Part shown: piece after piece, positions 36,781 to 45,684 of the stretch | Layout: each line of letters opens with the position of its first letter | Numbering within the stretch: position 1 is the stretch's first letter | NCBI RefSeq assembly: GCF_044788715.1 | Contig: NZ_CP173170.1 | Coordinates: 3,844,001-3,908,000, forward strand | DNA from: Methylotuvimicrobium sp018830325 | GTDB taxonomy: Bacteria; Pseudomonadota; Gammaproteobacteria; Methylococcales; Methylomonadaceae | Length of the DNA: 64,000 bases | Reading direction: 5' to 3' | The notes under the pieces: generated by a model | The model's database searches: none | What the model saw: only the letters and a program-made list of their open reading frames with translations | What the model was told of the DNA's origin: nothing | Program-made: the position numbers and the translations under genes

Positions 36781-36994
36781 ATTTCTCAAATAAGAGAAGA
36801 AACAAAAAGCGAAGCATTTAAAACGATCATTTCTAATGCTAATTCGCACACAGTATAGATTGCGATTCAACGGCATTTTTCGGTTTGATGATTGATGACA
36901 TCAGAATTAATAGGGTACTTCTCGTCCGTAATTGACTCCTTGTACTATCCTGTTATCGACATGATTTAGAAGTTAATCCTTTTATGGACAAGAC

Positions 36995-38695
36995 ATGATC
37001 GACAGCATTTTCGAGAAATACCGAATTCCAGTTGAATTACCCAGAGATCCGCTTGGTACGCTGTACTTTATTCTTCGTAAAGCCGAGCTGGTGAAAAATC
37101 TGACTACTAATGAATGGGGCTGGCTGGAATCTCAGCGCCTTAACGATGCAATTTCGCTTATTAAGACCCAAGAAGAAAACCGGAAGATAATCGAGGATTA
37201 CCGAGCCGTAATTGCTGAAACTGTTAGAAATGATTTGGCCTCACTGCGTCACAATCGATTTGTTCGGTCGCATGTGTTGACGGTTCCATTGCCGGAATCC
37301 GATCGGGCTTTGGCATTTTTTAAAGTTCATAACCGAGAGGAGTTGGCAGAAAACGAATTAGCCTTGATCGATAAGACGTATAAGCATTTCTTATCATTCA
37401 GCAAACTCAAAGAAAAATTCGCTATCACCGAAGACATTCCCTTCGATCAAAATTCCGTTCACCGGTTATCAAAAGTTACGTTCAAGCAAGCCTTATCTGC
37501 AAGCGACTTTGAATGGCTTTTACAGAACAGAGTGTTTTCAGTATTTCATTTCATAGAACCGCAAGCCAGGTCATTATTCAGTCAGTATCAATGTAATGCG
37601 ACTACATTGGCAGTCGATGGTCTTATTCAGATGTGTTCGATCCTGCAAAAACTGAATGAGGGCTCACTGCCCACGGAAACCGAACAACAATTTTTAATCC
37701 AGCATCAATGCCTGGCAGCCTTGGCCTCCGTTCAGTCACTTGAATTTATTGCTCTGAAGAAGCAGTTCCGTGCGTCGGCATTTACATCGGATGATCCAGG
37801 TCAACATCTATTTAGGGTGCTGCGAAAAATCCGTGACGAAAAACCGCTCACAGAGCCTGACGTCAATTATCTCAAGAAGCGAAAATTGTTAGAGACGCTT
37901 AAGTTTATCTATAAACGTAAAGCGGATGCGTTGACCGACAAAGTCAGACAAGGCCATGGCTTAACCGACGATGATATCGTGTGGTGTAAAGAACACAACT
38001 TCGAAGACATCATTTTTCTGGCATTGAAAATTGATTTTAACGTCACGCGACGCATCGATGGCATTGAAAGCCAACTCTATTCAATACTCGTCAAACTCAT
38101 TGAAAATCAGCGTTTATCGGATGATGACCTGATTTGGCTAGAGGGGGAAAAGCTGTTTTATCCTGACACGGCGATATTTGTTACCCATCATCATCTTGAG
38201 GCACTACATTCCGAAGAGGGATTTAAGCGTACCAAAGGCCACTGGAATCTAGTCAATGCCAGCGCCCATTGGCGTAAAGCCAACAAACCGCTCTCTGCCT
38301 TAAAGTTGACCAATAACCTGCAACAACTGCGCTTGCTAAAAGAAGCGAAATTACGGTCTGCGTTATTCACGACTCGCGGCGGCGCATTGCGCGATCTTGA
38401 TCGACTGACGGATGCCGAACACTGTGCCTTGGAAGCGATCAGTCATTTTTCCAGTAGCCATAACCCGTATACGCTGATGGGAGCACTTTGTTACGACACC
38501 GGGCGCTTTGATGAAGGCGATCAATGGTTTGAAAAAGCCATTCAACGGGGCGCTAAAACCAAGGATCAAGAATCTGAGATCAAACGTATTCTGCAGAAGA
38601 AAAAGGGCAAAGAGCGTCAACAGATCATCAATCACTTATTGGCAAAAGACTCGTGGCGATTTGCCTGGGTCAGAGACTATGAATCAAAACCTTAG
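36995..38695 (+). CDS. 566-aa protein with internal helical repeats, unknown
   Basis: No family recognised. An internal repeat can be seen: hydrophobic helix LY.IL.K, a short linker, then LT..D..WL....L. The clearest units are at residues about 22-50, 271-299 and 361-388; weaker ones are at 208-240 and 312-336. Residues 415-525 resemble TPR repeats (GGALRDLDRLTDAEHCALEAISHF, MGALCYDTGRFDEGDQWFEKAI). The C-terminus is basic. It is probably a soluble scaffold or effector. Position between the island replication module and remnants of a type I restriction system makes a defence or regulatory role conceivable, but nothing in it proves that. Confidence 0.7.
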   Translation: MIDSIFEKYRIPVELPRDPLGTLYFILRKAELVKNLTTNEWGWLESQRLNDAISLIKTQEENRKIIEDYRAVIAETVRNDLASLRHNRFVRSHVLTVPLPESDRALAFFKVHNREELAENELALIDKTYKHFLSFSKLKEKFAITEDIPFDQNSVHRLSKVTFKQALSASDFEWLLQNRVFSVFHFIEPQARSLFSQYQCNATTLAVDGLIQMCSILQKLNEGSLPTETEQQFLIQHQCLAALASVQSLEFIALKKQFRASAFTSDDPGQHLFRVLRKIRDEKPLTEPDVNYLKKRKLLETLKFIYKRKADALTDKVRQGHGLTDDDIVWCKEHNFEDIIFLALKIDFNVTRRIDGIESQLYSILVKLIENQRLSDDDLIWLEGEKLFYPDTAIFVTHHHLEALHSEEGFKRTKGHWNLVNASAHWRKANKPLSALKLTNNLQQLRLLKEAKLRSALFTTRGGALRDLDRLTDAEHCALEAISHFSSSHNPYTLMGALCYDTGRFDEGDQWFEKAIQRGAKTKDQESEIKRILQKKKGKERQQIINHLLAKDSWRFAWVRDYESKP

Positions 38696-38767
38696 TTCAT
38701 TTATTGCTTGCGCGTATATCTGCTGATCAAGGGTTGTTTACAATAGCAGATTGAATAAGAGGCAATG

Positions 38768-38965
38768 CTCGAATGCGAACTTTGCAATTTAAAAAGTGGA
38801 TTGGGTATAGCTGCAAAGAATATTGATGACTCAGGAATATATCCCTGCTTTGGCAGTAATGGTTTAAGAGGGTTTACCAAGAGTTTTACCCACAATGGCA
38901 ACTATGCATTGATTGGAAGACAAGGGGCATTATGTGGCAATGTCCAATATGTGAAAATCGTATAG
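38768..38965 (+). pseudogene. HsdS (type I restriction specificity subunit) fragment
   Basis: About 65 residues: CNLKSGLGIAAKNIDDSGIY, GSNGLRGFTKSFTHNG, LIGRQGALCGNVQY. This is the characteristic part of one target recognition domain of HsdS. Start and remainder are lost. It is on the same strand as the truncated hsdM downstream (39845), so both are probably remnants of one system. Confidence 0.75.
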
Positions 38966-39102
38966 AGATTCAAAACGGTGGGCTACAATTTCCTTTTCGA
39001 TTAATTGGCAGGTGGAGTGAATCTCCAAGGGAACACATGTATTCGTTTGATCAAATAACACGAACTGGCAAACCTCTTCTTTAGTCATATTGCTAGTAAT
39101 AA

Positions 39103-39761
39103 ATGTGCGGACGCTACAACCTCATCGCAACACCGGAAAGCATAGCGGAACATTTTCAGTTACCGCGCTTGCCGCGTTTTGAAGCGAGCTACAACATTTG
39201 TCCTGCGCAAAAAATTCTGTGTATCGTTGGGCTAAATGATAAGTCACTAAAAGCGGTCAATCTGTTTTGGGGCTGGTGCCTTCGTGGTCAAAAGACGATA
39301 AAAACAGTCATCACCTGATCAACGCCCGTGCTGAAACGATCAGAGAAAAACCATCCTTTCGCGCGGCGTTCCATAAACGTCGCTGCTTGATTGTAGCAAG
39401 CGGTTTTTACGAATGGCAAAAGCTGGAAAGCGGTAAGCAAGCTTTCCACATTCACCGGCAAGATCATGGTCTATTCGCATTTGCTGGATTATGGGAATAT
39501 TGGGAGCACGACACAAAAACGCTGTACTCCTGTACTATTATCACCACCGCAGCAACAACACTGATGCAACCGATTCACGAACGTATGCCGGTTGTTATGC
39601 TAAAAGACCACTACAGAGACTGGTTGAATAAATCTGCGACTAATGATGAAGTGTTTCCGCTACTGGAAAATTCCGCTTACACTGATATGACGACCACTGC
39701 GATTAGCGATTACATCAACAATCCGCGTCATGATCATCAGCGCTGCGTGTTAGCCATATAA
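39103..39761 (+). pseudogene. SRAP-domain (YedK/HMCES-like) protein, frameshifted
   Basis: The N-terminus MCGRYNLIATPE carries the catalytic Cys2. One G appears to be missing near 39273: the first frame ends FWGWCLRG, while the second continues MGLVPSWSKDDKNSHHLINARAET. The rest is intact: ASGFYEW (Glu), PIHERMPVVM (His). SRAP proteins form a thiazolidine link to abasic sites in single-stranded DNA and shield them. The frameshift should inactivate the gene unless it is a sequencing error. Confidence 0.82.
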
Positions 39762-39844
39762 AAAGGCCATTATCGCTACTGATTGAATCAACTGAACCAA
39801 CATAACTTGCAGGCAGCAAGCGTTATAAACAATAAGGAACCCAC

Positions 39845-41110
39845 ATGGCAAAAGCGCCAAAAGTCGTCAAAGAAGAACCGCTGGAAACCCAACTCTGGAA
39901 AGCTGCTGACAAGCTTCGCAAAAACATAGATGCTGCTGAATATAAGCACGTCGTGCTTGGGCTGATTTTTCTCAAATACATTTCCGATGCGTTTGAAGAA
40001 CATTTTGCCAAACTCCAAGCAGGTGAAGGCGAATACGCCGGTGCTGATCCAGAAGATAAAGACGAGTACCAAGCAGAGAACATTTTCTTTGTGCCTGCTG
40101 AAGCACGCTGGTCGTTCTTGTTAGCCAAAGCCAAACAACCGGAAATTGGCAGCTTTGTTGACGGTGCTATGGATGCGATTGAAAAGGAAAATACCTCGTT
40201 AAAAGGCGTGCTACCCAAAGTCTTTGCCAGACAAAATCTTGATCCCACCAGCTTAGGCGGTTTGATAGATTTGGTCGGTAACATTGCGTTAGGTGATGCC
40301 AAAGCGCGTAGCGCGGATGTGTTAGGTCATGTATTTGAATACTTTCTCGGTGAGTTTGCACTGGCGGAAGGCAAGCAAGGCGGTCAATTCTATACACCGC
40401 GCAGCATCGTTGAATTATTGGTTGCCATGCTGGAACCCTATAAAGGCCGGGTGTTTGATCCTTGCTGCGGTTCCGGCGGTATGTTCGTGCAATCGGAAAA
40501 ATTCGTTGAAGAACATCAAGGCCGTATCAACGATATTTCCATCTACGGACAAGAAAGCAACCAAACCACTTGGCGGCTGGCCAAAATGAATCTGGCGATT
40601 CGCGGTATAGACAGTTCGCAAGTTAAATGGAATAACGAAGGCTCGTTTCTCAATGATGCGCACAAAGATTTAAAAGCGGATTTCATTATTGCCAATCCAC
40701 CGTTCAACGTCAGCGATTGGAGCGGTGAATTGTTGCGTACTGATGGCCGTTGGCAATACGGTACGCCACCAGCCGGTAACGCCAACTTTGCTTGGCTACA
40801 ACATTTTATTTATCACTTGTCACCGACCGGCAAAGCGGGTGTGGTTCTGGCAAAAGGCGCATTGACCAGTAAGACCAGTGGCGAAGGCGAGATTCGTAAA
40901 AATCTGGTCACTGACGGCAACTTGATGGATTGCATTGTTAATCTTCCGGCTAAGCTGTTTTTGAATACGCAAATTCCAGCCGCGTTATGGTTTATGAACC
41001 ATGGTCGTAACAATGGACATCCACGTAAAAACGAAATTCTGTTTATTGATGCGCGTAACTTGGGTCATTTGATCAACCGTCGCACGCGTGAACTATCGCA
41101 TCGTAACTAT
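39845..41110 (+). pseudogene. hsdM: HsdM (type I DNA methyltransferase), 3' end cut by IS66-family insertion
   Basis: AAGGA lies before the ATG. The N-terminal HsdM domain (LETQLWKAADKLRKNIDAAEYKH) and the N6-adenine methyltransferase domain with motif I FDPCCGSGGMFVQSEKF and the catalytic NPPFNVSDW are present, followed by GKAGVVLAKGAL. The protein is cut at LINRRTRELS, where the IS begins (41103), leaving about 420 native residues of about 500. No hsdR is present, and only an hsdS fragment lies upstream. The frame runs through the IS end to 41185. The remnant may still fold but probably does not methylate DNA, because specificity is lost. Confidence 0.85.
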
Positions 41111-42778
41111 TCAGACCCTCACTACAAAAATCATCCAATCAGTCACTCAAAAACTGTATTTTTAAGCCACCAAGACGTAACCTGAGCACCATGCAACTGA
41201 GCGATCATGACCTAAACCAACTGGATGAAGACAAGCTTCTGGACTTGCCAGAAGAGGATTTGCGTCGCCTTTCGATTCGCTTGCTCAACGATCTCAAGGA
41301 AGCACGCGAGCGCTTGAAGCAAAACTCGCGCAATAGCTCCCGGCCATCCAGTAGTGAAGCACCGTGGGATAAAGCGAACGATACAGCCAGTGACACCGAT
41401 GCTATAGACGCTGGTGAAGACACGCCGGACCAGGAGGCAGATAATACCTCTCCCGCGCCACCCGCTAAAAAATCCAAACAAGAGTCTCAAACCGACGCGT
41501 CTCAAGCTTCCGATGATGTGCGTAAACCCGGTAAGCAACCCGGTGCGCAAGGCTTCGGTAGACAGCAAGTCCTGCCGGTGACCGACTATCAAGACCATCG
41601 TCCCGAGCTTTGCGCGTGTTACGGTACTGTGTTCACGGCAAGTCAGCAAAAAGCGTATACCGCTTTTGATACCGTTGACCTCACCTGGGCTGACGCGAAC
41701 GATCCGGGCTTGAGATTGATCGCGACGCGGCATACCTATTATGAAGCAACGTGTCACTGCGGCCATGTGACGCGAGACGAACCGTATCGTCACGTGCCCC
41801 ACGGCAGTTTGCCGAACGTCGTGTGCAGCGAATGGCGCCTGGTCGGCCCGGGTTTGGCCGCCTTGATTGTGTGTCTGGCCTATCGCATGCGGCTATCCCG
41901 AGAACGCATCCGCGAATTCTTGCAGGATTGGTTAGGGTTAAGTCTCAGTGTCGGCACCATCAACAACACCCTGCATGAAAGCGGCGCGGCGGCGATGCCG
42001 ATCGAAGACGAACTCATTGAGGCGGTGGTCAATAGTCAATTACTGCATGTCGATGAAACGTCCTGGATGGAACTGACGACCTTCTTATGGCTGTGGGTGT
42101 TCAGCACCGATAGCGTGACCGCCTACTGGATTGCCTACCGCAGCGCCGAATTGATCGAGAACCTCTTGGGCGCGGATTACTTGGGCTGGCTCATGAGCGA
42201 TGGCTGCCAAGTCTATCGCAGATACCCGAATCGTGCGCGCTGCTGGGCGCATCTGCTGCGCAAAGCCCAAGGGCTGGAAGAGAGCTTCGACCCCGTAGCA
42301 CGTCAGTTCGGCAAGCAAACACTGACATTGCTGAATACGCTGATGAACGCGATTCGGGAGGCCCGTGTCGACCCACCCGACAAACCGTTGACGGAAACCT
42401 TTCAAGAATCACTGGCGCTCTATCGAGCGCTATGCGAAAGCCTGCGCGAAGCAACGCATAAAAAGACGCGTGAGCTGGCCGGTGAAATGCTCAATGATTG
42501 GGATGCGATCTTTCAGGTCGTTGCGTCCTATCATTTGCCGTTGACCAACAACGAAGCCGAGCGGGCACTGCGGCACTGGGTGATTTTGAGACGCATCAGC
42601 TATGGCACTCGCACCGAACAAGGCTCGCGGGTATTCGCCATTTTAATCAGCGTGATCGAAACCTGTCGTAAAAGACAGCAATCCCCTTGGCTTTATTTGG
42701 CTCTCGTCATTGATCATCAGCGGACCGGGTGGCCAATTCCAAAATTGCCTCCAGTGGCCCGGGGGTCTGAATAATTAC
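41103..42778. mobile_element. IS66-family element (single-ORF, ISBst12-like type)
   Basis: The ends are GTAACTATTCAGACCC (left, 41103) and its near-complement GGGGGTCTGAATAATTAC (right, to 42778). 1,676 bp with one transposase gene, lacking the two accessory ORFs of classical IS66. No 8-bp target duplication is visible (flanks differ), so the right side has been rearranged since insertion. It truncates hsdM. Confidence 0.8.
41191..42774 (+). CDS. IS66-family transposase (TnpC/DDE)
   Basis: 527 residues. An N-terminal helical, Gln/Ser-rich region with a coiled coil (LNDLKEARERLKQNS) is followed by a Cys4-type zinc-binding part (CACYGTVF, CHCGHVT). The DDE catalytic domain shows HVDETSWMEL (D), SDGCQVYRRYP (D) and LTNNEAERALRHWVILRR (E). 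It is complete in length and all three acidic residues are visible, so it may be active. Confidence 0.92.
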   Translation: MQLSDHDLNQLDEDKLLDLPEEDLRRLSIRLLNDLKEARERLKQNSRNSSRPSSSEAPWDKANDTASDTDAIDAGEDTPDQEADNTSPAPPAKKSKQESQTDASQASDDVRKPGKQPGAQGFGRQQVLPVTDYQDHRPELCACYGTVFTASQQKAYTAFDTVDLTWADANDPGLRLIATRHTYYEATCHCGHVTRDEPYRHVPHGSLPNVVCSEWRLVGPGLAALIVCLAYRMRLSRERIREFLQDWLGLSLSVGTINNTLHESGAAAMPIEDELIEAVVNSQLLHVDETSWMELTTFLWLWVFSTDSVTAYWIAYRSAELIENLLGADYLGWLMSDGCQVYRRYPNRARCWAHLLRKAQGLEESFDPVARQFGKQTLTLLNTLMNAIREARVDPPDKPLTETFQESLALYRALCESLREATHKKTRELAGEMLNDWDAIFQVVASYHLPLTNNEAERALRHWVILRRISYGTRTEQGSRVFAILISVIETCRKRQQSPWLYLALVIDHQRTGWPIPKLPPVARGSE

Positions 42779-42859
42779 GAAAGTGGCGCTGATGTCAACG
42801 TTATCTAAATTGCAAATTAATCAATAAACGACAGTTCAATACTTTTAATGATTTAACAT

Positions 42860-42985
42860 CAAAACTTGTAATCGGCGTAAGTTTGCAACCCTTCTTTCTT
42901 CGTAATGCCTAGATTTAGCAGCGCTGATGTCGTGTTACTGTCATTCACGACTTAGAAATTTTCTCAACAGCTACGCCGTCAGAAA
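42860..42985 (-). pseudogene. decayed integrase C-terminus, second copy
   Basis: On the minus strand this aligns over about 120 bp with the 3' end of the integrase remnant at 44395 (shared words include CGTAAGTTTGCAAC, TTCTTTCTTCGTAAT and ACGCCGTC). It contains stops. Together the two copies bracket the 43026-44189 cargo genes. Confidence 0.6.
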
Positions 42986-43025
42986 CATAACCCATCCAGT
43001 GCTTATTCGTTGCTACAGGACAGCG

Positions 43026-43304
43026 GTGATAACATTTAAGAACGCCCTATACGTAGTAGTTTGCATCATCGGACTATTAGGTTGCGCAACTTTCAAAAGC
43101 TTAAACGCTGAGGTTCCCTTGTATGAGCGCGATTTCATATACAGCGGAACCCGATTAGATTGGGCAGCATTACAAAATGACAATGTGACAATCCGAAAAT
43201 CCAAGGCTGAACCACCAAGCTATCCGCTCGTTGATTTGCCTTTCAGCTTTGCTATGGATTCTGTGTTTTTGCCGTTAGCGATCAGTGCGGAAATTTTTCA
43301 CTGA
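43026..43304 (+). CDS. YceK/YidQ family lipoprotein
   Basis: 92 residues from a GTG at 43026, with AGGA 7 nt upstream. An ATG frame to 42927 is longer but runs through the integrase remnant. Lipoprotein signal: VITFKNALYVVVCIIGLLGC, with lipobox LLGC. The mature part has the family motifs YSGTRLDW and PLVDLPFSFAMDSVFLPL. The function is unknown; members are predicted outer-membrane lipoproteins. Confidence 0.75.
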   Translation: MITFKNALYVVVCIIGLLGCATFKSLNAEVPLYERDFIYSGTRLDWAALQNDNVTIRKSKAEPPSYPLVDLPFSFAMDSVFLPLAISAEIFH

Positions 43305-43395
43305 TGGCAGTTTCTAAAACTCGTGATCGTCGTAAGCCTAAAAATCTTCAGAGTACGCCATTACGGTAAAAATCATGTTGGCCTTTGATTCGTAG

Positions 43396-43605
43396 TTATT
43401 TTCTCAGTGGGTCAAGTATTGACTTCAACCCATTGTGGTCAATCTCCTGCATCAGCGCCAATAACCGGCCCAGTTCACCATTGGGAAAACCTTCGCGTGC
43501 AAACCAATTGAGGTAGTGTCCAGGCAAATCGGCAATAATTTGCCCTTTGTACTTGCCAAAAGGCATGGCCAACGTAACTAGCGTTTTTAAATCTTCAGGA
43601 TTCAT
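43396..43605 (-). CDS. DUF3820 family protein
   Basis: 69 residues from the ATG at 43605. The full family pattern is visible: MPFGKYKGQIIADLPGHYLNWFAREGFPNGELGRLLALMQEIDHNGL. The fold has been likened to a small nuclease-related domain, but the role is unknown. The start overlaps the stop of the upstream gene by 1 nt (TGATG), so the two form an operon. Confidence 0.85.
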   Translation of the reverse strand: MNPEDLKTLVTLAMPFGKYKGQIIADLPGHYLNWFAREGFPNGELGRLLALMQEIDHNGLKSILDPLRK

Positions 43606-43868
43606 CAAGCCAGCTCTACACCGATAAAGTGGCCCTCAGCATCCATGTTCAAACGCAAGCGCCCGTAACAAGATTTCTGGTCACATTGGCAACCGGAACC
43701 CTCCATGATGCTTTCGAGAAACGTCACATAAATCAGCAAATGGACGGAATGCCGTTCGAGGATTTCATAGGCAATCGAATCGCTGATGATCCAGCCATTT
43801 TGTGTGCAAAAAGCACTGAGCTGATTGCTGGTTTCCAGTAGTTGGGTGATGGCTAAGGCTTCAGACAT
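43605..43868 (-). CDS. small conserved-looking protein paired with DUF3820 protein
   Basis: 87 residues. A helical N-terminus (LAITQLLETSNQLSAFCTQNGW) and a short cysteine-containing stretch (GSGCQCDQKSCYGRLRL) are followed by a beta-type end (MDAEGHFIGVELA). I do not recognise the family. It is translationally coupled to the DUF3820 gene and starts 9 bp after the neighbouring paralogue gene ends, so all three are probably cotranscribed. Confidence 0.6.
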   Translation of the reverse strand: MSEALAITQLLETSNQLSAFCTQNGWIISDSIAYEILERHSVHLLIYVTFLESIMEGSGCQCDQKSCYGRLRLNMDAEGHFIGVELA

Positions 43869-43877
43869 AGATTGTGT

Positions 43878-44189
43878 CTACTTCTGGTCTTTATCCGAAA
43901 TCACAGTGTATTCAGCAGCAAGGCTTTCACCTTTATTTTGACTGACAGATTGCTGTTGTGCGGTTCTGATCAGTCGCCATGCTCTATATGCTATAAAGCC
44001 AAACGGAATTAACAGCGCCACAAAAAATACGGAAAAAACCAGTGTGCCTACGACAGCTCCGGCAATCATGACTGGAATCGCTAAGAACTTGGAAATCTTT
44101 GAACGATCATTGACTTCAACTTGATATTCAATCTGCTGCGGGTGCAATGTAGTACCAAGATGAATGGATCGCTTGTAGACTTTGAACAT
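43878..44189 (-). CDS. small membrane protein, paralogue of 30308-30628
   Basis: 103 residues from the ATG at 44189 (a TTG at 44201 is rejected). It has the same plan as the chromosomal paralogue: FKVYKRSIHLGTT, a hydrophobic hairpin (IPVMIAGAVVGTLVFSVFFVALLIPFGFIAY), RAWRLIRTAQQQSV and an acidic tail AEYTVISDKD. The same leader hairpin lies 68 nt upstream. It heads the small operon with the DUF3820 gene. Confidence 0.7.
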   Translation of the reverse strand: MFKVYKRSIHLGTTLHPQQIEYQVEVNDRSKISKFLAIPVMIAGAVVGTLVFSVFFVALLIPFGFIAYRAWRLIRTAQQQSVSQNKGESLAAEYTVISDKDQK

Positions 44190-44257
44190 GCAGCTCACCA
44201 AAAGCTAAACTATAAAAAAGCACTGTCAGATTGACGGAATAAATAAAAATATGAAGC

Positions 44258-44335
44258 AAAAAAATGTCGGTGCAACTGTTTGTTAACGGTACAGATACAC
44301 CGAAATTTTAATTTTACTATCTCCGAAAATAAGAC
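44258..44335 (-). promoter_or_regulatory. leader stem-loop with T-run upstream of paralogue 43878-44189
   Basis: On the minus strand: GGAGATAGTAAAA, then TCGGTG...CACCGA, then a seven-T run. The arrangement and its distance to the start codon match the leader at 30199-30244. Either a transcription attenuator or the terminator of an upstream unit conserved with the cassette. Confidence 0.65.
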
Positions 44336-44394
44336 TTTGATCTTCAGATGAAGTTCCTATTACGGAGTAAAAAGATCAACTATTTTTTTACCGA

Positions 44395-44640
44395 CTACAG
44401 CTCATAGTCATCATAAGTCTGCAACATTTCTTCCTTCGTGATACCGAGATAACGCAGCGTAGACCTAATGTTGCTGTGATTCAGCACTTTTGCAATCTTT
44501 TCTACAGGGACGCCGTCTTTGTACATGGCCATGCCGCGACTCTTACGCATGCTGTGCGTGTTGATCGTCAGTCCGAGCATATCGCCAGCTTCCTTGAAAA
44601 CATGACTGACTGAGACGCGACTAATCGGGTTACTATTAAA
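44395..44640 (-). pseudogene. tyrosine recombinase C-terminal fragment
   Basis: The open part, from ATG at 44580, reads INTHSMRKSRGMAMYKDG, VLNHSNIRSTLRYLGIT and QTYDDYEL: the H-x-x-R, H and Tyr nucleophile of a phage-type integrase. In-frame sequence extends upstream to about 44640 (NPISRVSVSHVFKEAGD) but no complete N-terminus exists. It is not the missing end of the integrase at 52800; the sequence type differs. Confidence 0.8.
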
Positions 44641-44670
44641 TCATGACTCTTGCTTCAATCAGGCGACGCT

Positions 44671-44716
44671 TTGCAAAAATCAGTAATTCACGTAAAATGT
44701 GCAAATTACGTAAATA
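44671..44716 (+). promoter_or_regulatory. promoter and likely operator of the toxin-antitoxin operon
   Basis: TTGCAA (44671) and TAAAAT (44693) form a sigma70-like promoter with 16-bp spacing. Two direct words, ATTCACGTAAAA and AAATTACGTAAAT, overlap and follow the -10, a good place for Phd-type autoregulation. AGGAGG follows before the ATG at 44726. Confidence 0.55.
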
Positions 44717-44725
44717 GGAGGGTTT

Positions 44726-45010
44726 ATGCTAGAGGTTTCTGCTACCGACTTTGTCAAACACTTCGGACAGTATCGCGAACGCGTTCAGCGTGAAGCAATT
44801 GCTGTAACCAGTCACGGTAGAACCAGTGGCTTTTTTGTATCTGAAGAAGAATACAAAGAATACTTGCAGCTAAAAGCGAATGCTCGGAAAGCTTATAGCA
44901 TCAGTGATTTGCCTGCAGACACTATCAACTCGCTGGCAACTTCGGTGATGAGCTCGTCGCACGATCATTTGAACGAGTTGATGGATAGTGATGGCGCTCC
45001 CAACTCCTGA
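44726..45010 (+). CDS. Phd/YefM-type antitoxin
   Basis: 94 residues with an AGGAGG ribosome binding site. MLEVSATDFVKHFGQYRERVQREAIAVTSHGR is the Phd/YefM DNA-binding fold. The C-terminus is longer and acidic, and should wrap the toxin. It overlaps the toxin gene by about 20 bp. It should repress its own promoter. Confidence 0.85.
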   Translation: MLEVSATDFVKHFGQYRERVQREAIAVTSHGRTSGFFVSEEEYKEYLQLKANARKAYSISDLPADTINSLATSVMSSSHDHLNELMDSDGAPNS

Positions 45011-45419
45011 GGCTGGACTTGTTATTTCTTACGCTTACCTATGGAGCAATGAGTATAAGCAAGGGAAGCTTGAAGGACTGAAAAACAGACCCTGCGCAAT
45101 TATATTGGTTGTGCAGAATGAAGAAGGCGGCAAAAAAGTCACTGTTGCCCCTATTACCCATACACCTCCCTCAAATCCAGATGCTGCTATTGAAATACCA
45201 ATAAAGGTGAAAAATCATCTGGGATTGGATTCCGAACGGTCATGGATCATTTTGAATGATTTTAATGAATTCCTATGGCCCGGCTATGATTTACGCCCGA
45301 TAGCAGCTATGGATAACAAAGTTGACTATGGTGTTTTACCTCCACTATTTTATACACAAATTGTCAGCAAAATTTTAGAGTTGCGCCAAAAGGCAAAAAG
45401 CGTTACACCTCGGGATTAG
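44991..45419 (+). CDS. PemK/MazF-like toxin
   Basis: 142 residues from the ATG at 44991 (a GTG lies one codon earlier). The pattern G.VISYAYLW..EY..GK.EGLKNRPCAIILVV, then VTVAPITHTPP, matches the PemK/MazF fold of mRNA interferases, with the RPCA motif and the conserved T/H segment. The partner antitoxin overlaps upstream. It probably stabilises the island. Confidence 0.82.
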   Translation: MALPTPEAGLVISYAYLWSNEYKQGKLEGLKNRPCAIILVVQNEEGGKKVTVAPITHTPPSNPDAAIEIPIKVKNHLGLDSERSWIILNDFNEFLWPGYDLRPIAAMDNKVDYGVLPPLFYTQIVSKILELRQKAKSVTPRD

Positions 45420-45648
45420 AGCGGTATCCCAATAAAGAAATGACGAGTTGTATCAAATGCGGACTTTCATGGATTTGCTGACTGCCGATAAATCTAACTG
45501 ACTTGGTGCCGTTTACGGTTGAATCTGGCGAGTGCTTACGCAATATTTGATTCTGAACACCTGTTTGGAATGTTTGAAACAGGATCGATTAAATGATCTT
45601 TTGGCAAATATACAAACCCAAGCATCAGAACGAGATCAGACAATAAAT

Positions 45649-45678
45649 GTAACGTACTGGCCTAAACCAGTACGTTAC
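45649..45678. terminator. 12-bp perfect hairpin beside the 45685 gene
   Basis: GTAACGTACTGG / CCAGTACGTTAC with loop CCTAAA. It lies 7 bp beyond the stop of the minus-strand gene. There is no long T-run, so it is a weak or Rho-assisted terminator, or an inverted repeat of another kind. Confidence 0.5.
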
Positions 45679-45684
45679 TTGTGT

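Noticed and set aside
38932..39085. 51-codon frame beginning MWQCPICENR
   Set aside because: It lies in another frame over the end of the hsdS fragment and has no ribosome binding site; CPIC alone is weak evidence.
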